This document shows positions 1-4,371 of a stretch of DNA of 7,309 nt, piece after piece. Within the stretch, counting starts at the first letter, position 1. Each line of letters opens with the position of its first letter. Location: the NCBI GenBank assembly GCA_003490025.1, contig DNJC01000136.1, positions 5,229 to 12,537 of the forward strand, in the 5' to 3' direction. The stretch comes from Geobacter sp. Lineage in GTDB: Bacteria; Desulfobacterota; Desulfuromonadia; Geobacterales; Geobacteraceae. The notes below the pieces were generated by a model. The model had not been told where the DNA came from. It searched no databases and saw nothing but the letters and a program-made list of their open reading frames with translations. A program made the translations under genes and the position numbers.

Positions 1-25
1 AGCGCCCCCCCGTATGGCCCGGTCG

Positions 26-784
26 CTACAGGTCATAGACGTCCCCGTCGCTCAGGAGCACGATGCCCGGAATCTCCAGGGCGGCCAGTTCGGCGTTGAT
101 CCTGTCGTGGTACTGCGGCTTCAGGTGCGTGATCAGGATGCGCGGCGGGAGCTTGGAGAGCTTCGCCAGCTCCTTCCCCAGGAGCGCCGGGGTCAGGTGC
201 CTGGTCATGAGCGCGATCTCCTCCATGTCGCTGGGGAAGGAGACCTCCACGATGAGCGCGGCGAGATCGCCGGCCAGTTCCCAGAGTTTTTCGGTGGGAC
301 CGGTGTCGCCGGTGTAGAGCAGTGAGCTCTTCCCCTTGGTGATCCGGTATCCGACGGCCGGGACCGTGTGGTTGACCGGGCAGGACTGCACCGAGATCTC
401 CCCGATGGTGAAGGAGTCTTCCGGCAGGATCTCTCGGTAGCGCAGTATCGGCGTGTCGGGGTTTGGTATCACGGTGAAATCGGGCCAGATGATGCCGTTC
501 ATCAGGTGGGTGCCGATGGCCGAAAGGACCTCGCCGGTGGCGATCACCTCGACCGTGTGAGTTTGCCCCGACACCACGATGTTGTCGGCCAGCAGCGGGA
601 TCCCCCTGATGTGGTCCAGGTGGGAATGGGTCACCAGGATGTTCCGGATACGCCACTGCTCATCCTCGCTGAGCACGGAACCGACCGTCCCCGCATCCAG
701 CAGCAAGGAGTCGTCGATCAGGAAAGCCGATGGGTTGTGTCCGGGGAACTCCGCGCCGGAACAACCTAGCACACGTAATTTCAC
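26..784 (-). CDS. MBL-fold hydrolase, probable class II 3',5'-cyclic-nucleotide phosphodiesterase
   Basis: A 252-residue protein with no signal peptide or membrane segment, so cytoplasmic. It carries the metallo-beta-lactamase metal site: THSHLDH at residues 52-58 (H53, H55, D57, H58), H139 in NHT, D160 in TGD and H220 in THLKP. The block from about 179 to 222 (EVSFPS, RHLTP, a Leu/Lys-rich helix, then ITHLKP) is the pattern I associate with class II cyclic-nucleotide phosphodiesterases (yeast PDE1, Vibrio CpdP), and HxHLDHIxG fits the start of that family's signature. The expected reaction is cAMP (or cGMP) to 5'-AMP (GMP). The start is GTG at 784, preceded by GAGG with a 5-base spacer, and it gives the natural N-terminus MKLRVLGCSG. 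The gene lies 93 bases downstream of a nucleotide cyclase on the same strand, which supports a cyclic-nucleotide role. It could instead be another MBL-fold phosphodiesterase (RNase Z-like) or an unassigned hydrolase. The fold is near certain; the substrate is inferred. Confidence 0.85.
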   Translation of the reverse strand: MKLRVLGCSGAEFPGHNPSAFLIDDSLLLDAGTVGSVLSEDEQWRIRNILVTHSHLDHIRGIPLLADNIVVSGQTHTVEVIATGEVLSAIGTHLMNGIIWPDFTVIPNPDTPILRYREILPEDSFTIGEISVQSCPVNHTVPAVGYRITKGKSSLLYTGDTGPTEKLWELAGDLAALIVEVSFPSDMEEIALMTRHLTPALLGKELAKLSKLPPRILITHLKPQYHDRINAELAALEIPGIVLLSDGDVYDL

Positions 785-789
785 AGTTG

Positions 790-793
790 CCTC
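790..793 (-). promoter_or_regulatory. Ribosome binding site supporting the GTG start of the phosphodiesterase gene
   Basis: On the minus strand GAGG lies 5 bases before the GTG at 784. No ATG in a better position exists, and the residues right after the GTG already form the first beta-strand of the MBL fold, so GTG is the chosen start. Confidence 0.6.
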
Positions 794-833
794 GCTTTTG
801 CTGCGGTTTTCTACATCACTGTTGTGGCGTTCT

Positions 834-859
834 CGTTCCCAAGCTCCTGCTTGGGAACG
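834..859. repeat. REP-like palindrome, copy 1
   Basis: A perfect inverted repeat: 11-base arms CGTTCCCAAGC (834-844) and GCTTGGGAACG (849-859) around the 4-base loop TCCT. It lies in the 93-base gap between the cyclase and phosphodiesterase genes. No T-run follows the stem on either strand, so it does not look like a rho-independent terminator. A second copy, inverted, lies at 4049-4074. Palindromes of this type (GTTCCCAAGC-stem-GCTTGGGAAC) occur in many copies between genes of various bacteria and are usually treated as REP/MITE-like elements. No transposase is present in the window. The rest of the gap (785-833, 860-877) shows nothing else beyond the ribosome binding site. Confidence 0.85.
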
Positions 860-877
860 TAAATACCGGTGAGGGGG

Positions 878-2965
878 CTATTTTACCAGCGCCACATACA
901 CCCCGTCCCATGCCTCGGGAGGGGGAGCGGCGCCGAACTCAAGGCAGCGGGAGACGTAGAGGGCCGAGAGCTTGTCGTTATTTACCTCGGCGATCCGTGC
1001 GAATATCTCCTTGGCCCTGGCGAACTCCGCCGAACGGTACAGCGCCAGCCCCTCGGCGTACTCCCGGTGGAACTCCGGCATCTCGGTCAGGAGCTGGTAG
1101 ACGGCCACCGGCTCGTGTTTCCCCTTGACCCGCACCAGGTCGACCTCCCGGAACAGGAACCCGTCGCCCGCCTGGGATTTAGTCAACCCGCTCACCAGGA
1201 TATGCGTTCCGTACAGCTTGTTCAGCCCCTCCAGGCGAGAGGCGAGGTTGACCGTGTCCCCGATGGCGGTGTAGTCGAAACGGATGTCCGCCCCCATGTT
1301 GCCGACGACGGCCTCGCCGGTGTTGATCCCGATGCCTATGTCGATCTGCGGCATGCCGCGCTTGGCGAAACCGGCGTTGAGATGCTGCAGCCGCTCCAGC
1401 ATCTTCACCGCACTGCGGCAGGCATGACCGGCGTGCTCCGCGACGTTGAGCGGGGCGTTGTAGATCGCCATCACCGCGTCGCCGATGAACTTGTCCAGCG
1501 TACCCTTCTCCTCCATGACGATCCGGGTCATGGGGGAGAGGTAGTCGTTGAGAAGGCGTACCAGCTCCTCCGGCGACAGCGACTCGGAAAGGGTGGTGAA
1601 CCCCCTTATGTCCGAGAAGAGGATGCTCACCTCGCGCTTCTCCCCCCCGAGCTTCAATGACCCGGGGTTCTTCACGATCTCGTCCACCAGGTCCGGGGAG
1701 ACGTAGCTTCCGAACGCCTTCTTCAGGTGCCTGCCGCGCTTCTCCATCACCAGGTTCCGGTACGCCTCGGCGCCGACGTAGGTGAGGGCGATGGGGGCCA
1801 ACGGGTAGATGAAGCTCAGGTCGAGGGAGTAGTTCTTGAACAGGAGGTAGTTCAGGATCAGGTAAAACCCGTCGCACATGAAAAAATAGCCGAGGCCGAC
1901 CAGGGTGCGGGGGGTGGAGTTCAGCAACAGGGCGAGCAGCAACGGCAGCAGGAACATGCACGCCATCTCGAGCCCGAGCGTCCTCCCGTCCCGGATCAGG
2001 AAGCGGTGGTCCAGGACGTTGGCCGCCAGCGTGGCGTGGATCTCCACCCCGGGGAGCCCCGCATCGAAGGGGGTGGCGCGCATGTCGTAGATCCCCGTTT
2101 CGGTGACGCCGAGGAAGATGATCTTTCCCCTGAGCGCCTCGGCCGGGACCTTTTTCGCAATGACGTCGGCGGCGGAGATGGTGGGGAAACTGCCGGTCGG
2201 GCCGTAGTAGTTGAGGGAGAAACGGCCCTGCTCGTTCACCGAGATCGGCTCGCCGCCGAGTTTCACCGACCGGACTCCGAACTGCGCCACGTCGACGAGT
2301 ACGGGCTTGTCGCGGTAGCGGCTGAGCGCCAGGAGCCCCAGGGACGGGTAGATCTCCCCGTCGTACAGAAGCAGCAACGGCGCCTTCCTGAAGAGTCCGT
2401 CGTAGTCCGGGATCTGGTTGAAAAAGCCGAATTCCTTCGCCCCCTTGGCGACGGTCGGGATGTTGGCGTCGATGCCGGGAAACTCGGTGAGCGGGACGGA
2501 GGTGACACCTTCCTCCAGCTTCAGGAACTTGACCTTGGACGAGGCGACCTGCTCCAGGGAGAGCGGGTCGTTTTGCTGCACCTCGTTGCGAAAAAAATAC
2601 CCCATCACCAGGTTCGGCGACGAGGCGACCGCCTGGGCGAGGGCCCGGTCGGGCGCCTCGCCCTGGGGCTCGGAGAAAACCATATCGAGCGCGACCACCT
2701 TCGCGCCGTATTCCTGCAGGTTCCGGATCAGCTTCGCCGTAGTCTCCCGCGACCAGGGCCAGCGGCCGACCTCCTTGATGCTCTTGTTGTCGACCGCCAC
2801 CACCGCGACATCCGGTCCCGGCTTAACCGCCCCCCTCACCCAGAAACGGGCGTCCCTCACCCTCAGGTCCACCTGCTCGAAGAAGGCGAACTGCCCCCTG
2901 TAGAGAACGAGGGAGAAAAGCGATGCCGCGATGGCTATGGCGAGGAAGATGCGGGTACGCTTCAT
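878..2965 (-). CDS. CHASE2-domain transmembrane class III adenylate/guanylate cyclase
   Basis: A 695-residue inner-membrane sensor cyclase that would make cAMP (or cGMP) from the NTP in response to a periplasmic signal. Order: N-terminal membrane helix (about 5-22), periplasmic CHASE2 domain (about 25-325, with the typical VAVVAVDNKSI and GRWPWSR motifs at 53-73), three closely packed membrane helices (about 332-349, 354-376, 384-400), a linker with YVSPDLVDEIVKNP, and the cyclase domain (about 443-625). Catalytic residues are complete: metal-binding D452 (FSDIRGFT) and D496 (KFIGD), substrate-selecting K492 and T566 (DYTAIGD), and transition-state N573 and R577 (VNLASR). The Lys/Thr pair points to ATP and class IIIb. 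The tail (about 630-675) looks like one TPR-type helical hairpin. The ATG overlaps the stop of the upstream FecR gene (ATGA at 2965-2962), with only a weak GGA ahead of it, which suggests translational coupling. The domain call is very secure; the sensed signal is unknown. Confidence 0.95.
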   Translation of the reverse strand: MKRTRIFLAIAIAASLFSLVLYRGQFAFFEQVDLRVRDARFWVRGAVKPGPDVAVVAVDNKSIKEVGRWPWSRETTAKLIRNLQEYGAKVVALDMVFSEPQGEAPDRALAQAVASSPNLVMGYFFRNEVQQNDPLSLEQVASSKVKFLKLEEGVTSVPLTEFPGIDANIPTVAKGAKEFGFFNQIPDYDGLFRKAPLLLLYDGEIYPSLGLLALSRYRDKPVLVDVAQFGVRSVKLGGEPISVNEQGRFSLNYYGPTGSFPTISAADVIAKKVPAEALRGKIIFLGVTETGIYDMRATPFDAGLPGVEIHATLAANVLDHRFLIRDGRTLGLEMACMFLLPLLLALLLNSTPRTLVGLGYFFMCDGFYLILNYLLFKNYSLDLSFIYPLAPIALTYVGAEAYRNLVMEKRGRHLKKAFGSYVSPDLVDEIVKNPGSLKLGGEKREVSILFSDIRGFTTLSESLSPEELVRLLNDYLSPMTRIVMEEKGTLDKFIGDAVMAIYNAPLNVAEHAGHACRSAVKMLERLQHLNAGFAKRGMPQIDIGIGINTGEAVVGNMGADIRFDYTAIGDTVNLASRLEGLNKLYGTHILVSGLTKSQAGDGFLFREVDLVRVKGKHEPVAVYQLLTEMPEFHREYAEGLALYRSAEFARAKEIFARIAEVNNDKLSALYVSRCLEFGAAPPPEAWDGVYVALVK

Positions 2966-4002
2966 TGCCTGTCCAGCACCTTCAGCAGCGTCTCCACGCT
3001 ACCTCTGAAACGCCCCTGGGGGTATTCGGCCAGGTACTGCGTGAAACGCGCCTTGGCAAGGTCCGTCTTCCCCATTTCGTAAAGGGTCTGCCCCACGTTG
3101 AAGAGGGCCGTCTCCATCTGGGGGATCTTGGGATACTCCTCCAGGACGAGGAGATACTCCGCCAGGGCGGCCTCGGGGTGGGCCAGGAACCTGCCGTAGA
3201 CACCGCCGCGCTCTAACCGCGCATCGGCGCGGATGCCCGGGAGGTTGGTCAGGTCGAGGGCGATCTGGAACACCTGGAGCGCCTCTTCGTGTTTTCCGGA
3301 ATCGGCCAGGTAGTGGCCGTGGTTGATATCCCAGCGGGCGATGATGTTGGGGAGGTTGTCGGCGTCAGCCCACTCGGCCGGAGGGAGTTGACCGGTGGCG
3401 GCCTCGAAATCGAGCTTCGCCTTGGCAAGGGGGGTACCCTGGTCGACACGTACGGCGGCCATCGGCTTGGCGCCGCGCGTGTTCTGGGTCATGGTGTCCG
3501 CGGGAAGCGGCTCCGCCTCGTCTGCAGCGCCGGAGACGGAGACGGTCCCCTCGTTGCCGAAGAATATGTTGGCCGGCCCCTGGCTCATCATCAGGAACTC
3601 GGTCCCCTTCACCCCTGCGACGGCGGTGCCGCTTTTCACCTTGATGTCCGTCTGCTGTCCGGCCAGTTTCATGACCGATGCGCGCAGCTTGCCGTGCGGC
3701 AGCCCGAAGCTCCCCTTCTTGCTGGTCTTGCTGACCATGAAGCTCTGCACCTCAAGCTCCGAGTTGTTGGCGATGGTGAAACGGCTGTTGTCGGAAAGGG
3801 TCAGCTCGACCCAGCCGTCCTTGCCGGTCATGACCCAGTCCCCCTCGTTGACACCCTGCCCCAACGCGAGGGCCTTGTAGGAGGCGCTGGCGCCCGCCTT
3901 GTACAGAGCGGCGCCCTTGGCCTTGGTCACGCTTCCCACCGGTGCGGCGAGAGCGAGCGACGGCAGAAGCAGCATCAAGCCGGCTAGAAAGATGTTTCGC
4001 AT
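2962..4002 (-). CDS. Periplasmic FecR-domain protein with C-terminal TPR repeats
   Basis: A 346-residue exported protein. Residues 1-19 form a signal peptide (MRNIF, a Leu-rich core, then ALA before the likely cut site). A FecR-type beta domain spans about 45-155 and includes GDWVMTGKDGWVELTLSDNS and the hallmark SGTAVAGVKGTEF (124-136). An acidic/Pro linker follows, then three TPR-like helical hairpins (about 222-252, 259-290, 295-330) ending in the familiar YLAEYPQGR pattern. FecR domains generally pass signals in the envelope, and TPRs bind proteins, so it is probably a periplasmic partner or scaffold. It overlaps the CHASE2 cyclase by four bases, so I infer that it acts on that sensor. 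I chose ATG at 4002 because GGAGG (4009-4013) sits 6 bases before it. An in-frame GTG at 4008 directly abuts the Shine-Dalgarno and would add only two residues. No sigma-factor gene lies beside it, so classic FecI/FecR signalling is unlikely. Confidence 0.9.
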   Translation of the reverse strand: MRNIFLAGLMLLLPSLALAAPVGSVTKAKGAALYKAGASASYKALALGQGVNEGDWVMTGKDGWVELTLSDNSRFTIANNSELEVQSFMVSKTSKKGSFGLPHGKLRASVMKLAGQQTDIKVKSGTAVAGVKGTEFLMMSQGPANIFFGNEGTVSVSGAADEAEPLPADTMTQNTRGAKPMAAVRVDQGTPLAKAKLDFEAATGQLPPAEWADADNLPNIIARWDINHGHYLADSGKHEEALQVFQIALDLTNLPGIRADARLERGGVYGRFLAHPEAALAEYLLVLEEYPKIPQMETALFNVGQTLYEMGKTDLAKARFTQYLAEYPQGRFRGSVETLLKVLDRQ

Positions 4003-4008
4003 AAGCAC

Positions 4009-4013
4009 CCTCC
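4009..4013 (-). promoter_or_regulatory. Ribosome binding site deciding the FecR-gene start
   Basis: GGAGG on the minus strand is 6 bases from ATG 4002 but 0 bases from GTG 4008. Normal spacing therefore favours the ATG. Confidence 0.7.
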
Positions 4014-4048
4014 AAAGTAAAAGCAGTGTTAAGAATGAATCCCGGTTG

Positions 4049-4074
4049 CGTTCCCAGGCAGGAGCTTGGGAACG
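4049..4074. repeat. REP-like palindrome, copy 2 (inverted relative to copy 1)
   Basis: Arms CGTTCCCAGGC (4049-4059) and GCTTGGGAACG (4064-4074) surround the loop AGGA, with one imperfect pair in the stem. Its reverse complement matches the copy at 834-859 at 25 of 26 bases, and the match extends four more bases (TCTC) on one side. It occupies the 86-base gap between the lipoprotein stop and the FecR-gene start, about 15 bases after the stop on the transcribed strand. No T-run follows, so a transcription terminator is unlikely. It might act as an RNA hairpin in a polycistronic message. Confidence 0.85.
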
Positions 4075-4088
4075 AGATTTTCATGTGC

Positions 4089-4307
4089 TCATTTCGCTCC
4101 CAGCGCGTTCAGCCTCTCCTGCGCCTGCTTTGCCAGGGGGCTCTCCGGGTGCTTGCTCACTATCTCCTGGTAGAGCTGCCTGGCGTGCTCCCGGTTGTTC
4201 TGTTTTTCCTCGAACTGCGCCGTCTCGAACAGTTCCTTCCCCTTGTCACCGGCGCATCCAGCCGCCAGCGAAAGAAGCAGCAGCGCCGACAGTACGACTC
4301 GTTTCAT
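4089..4307 (-). CDS. Small TPR-like lipoprotein
   Basis: A 72-residue protein with a short lipoprotein signal: Lys/Arg at 2-3, a Leu-rich core, and a lipobox ending LAAGC with C18 as the lipidated residue. The mature part (about 54 residues) is highly charged and helical. The segment from about 26 to 69 (FEEKQNNREHARQLYQEIV, then KHPESPLAKQAQERL) matches one TPR-type hairpin as found in outer-membrane assembly and CpoB/YbgF-like proteins. With only about one repeat it probably binds or caps a partner rather than acting alone. It lies 64 bases after the caspase gene and 86 before the FecR/TPR gene, on the same strand. The ATG has a strong AAAGGAG 6 bases upstream. The -3 residue of the lipobox is Ala rather than the commoner Leu, which is allowed but less usual. 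The role is unknown. Confidence 0.85.
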   Translation of the reverse strand: MKRVVLSALLLLSLAAGCAGDKGKELFETAQFEEKQNNREHARQLYQEIVSKHPESPLAKQAQERLNALGAK

Positions 4308-4313
4308 TTATCA

Positions 4314-4320
4314 CTCCTTT
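4314..4320 (-). promoter_or_regulatory. Strong ribosome binding site of the small lipoprotein gene
   Basis: AAAGGAG followed by the 6-base spacer TGATAA before the ATG at 4307 is the best Shine-Dalgarno in the window. It confirms this short reading frame as a real gene. The surrounding 64-base gap (4308-4371) is AT-richer than its neighbours, but I could not find a convincing promoter or terminator in it. Confidence 0.75.
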
Positions 4321-4371
4321 TCACATTAACGCAATTGAAATATCAACTTAATCTTCCTGCCGCAACCGCCT

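Noticed and set aside
834..859. Palindrome as a rho-independent terminator between the cyclase and phosphodiesterase genes
   Set aside because: The stem is long enough, but no T-run follows on either strand and the same element occurs in another gap, which fits a dispersed repeat better.
579..872. Short plus-strand frame running through palindrome copy 1, and a similar one through copy 2 (SQAxAWER-type peptide)
   Set aside because: Peptides of this type are commonly mis-annotated translations of this palindrome. There is no ribosome binding site support, and most of the frame is antisense to the phosphodiesterase gene.
1727..3082. Long open frame on the plus strand opposite the cyclase gene
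   Set aside because: Its composition is the low-complexity Arg/Gly/Val/Asp-rich kind expected from the antisense of GC-rich coding DNA. It has no recognisable domain, and the opposite strand encodes a cyclase with all motifs intact.
4308..4334. Possible cAMP-receptor (CRP) site just upstream of the small lipoprotein gene
   Set aside because: One TGTGA half-site is present on the minus strand, but the partner half is not TCACA and it overlaps the ribosome binding site.
4308..4371. Possible promoter in the AT-rich gap upstream of the lipoprotein gene
   Set aside because: A TTGATA resembling a -35 box is present on the minus strand, but nothing resembling TATAAT sits at 16-18 bases from it.
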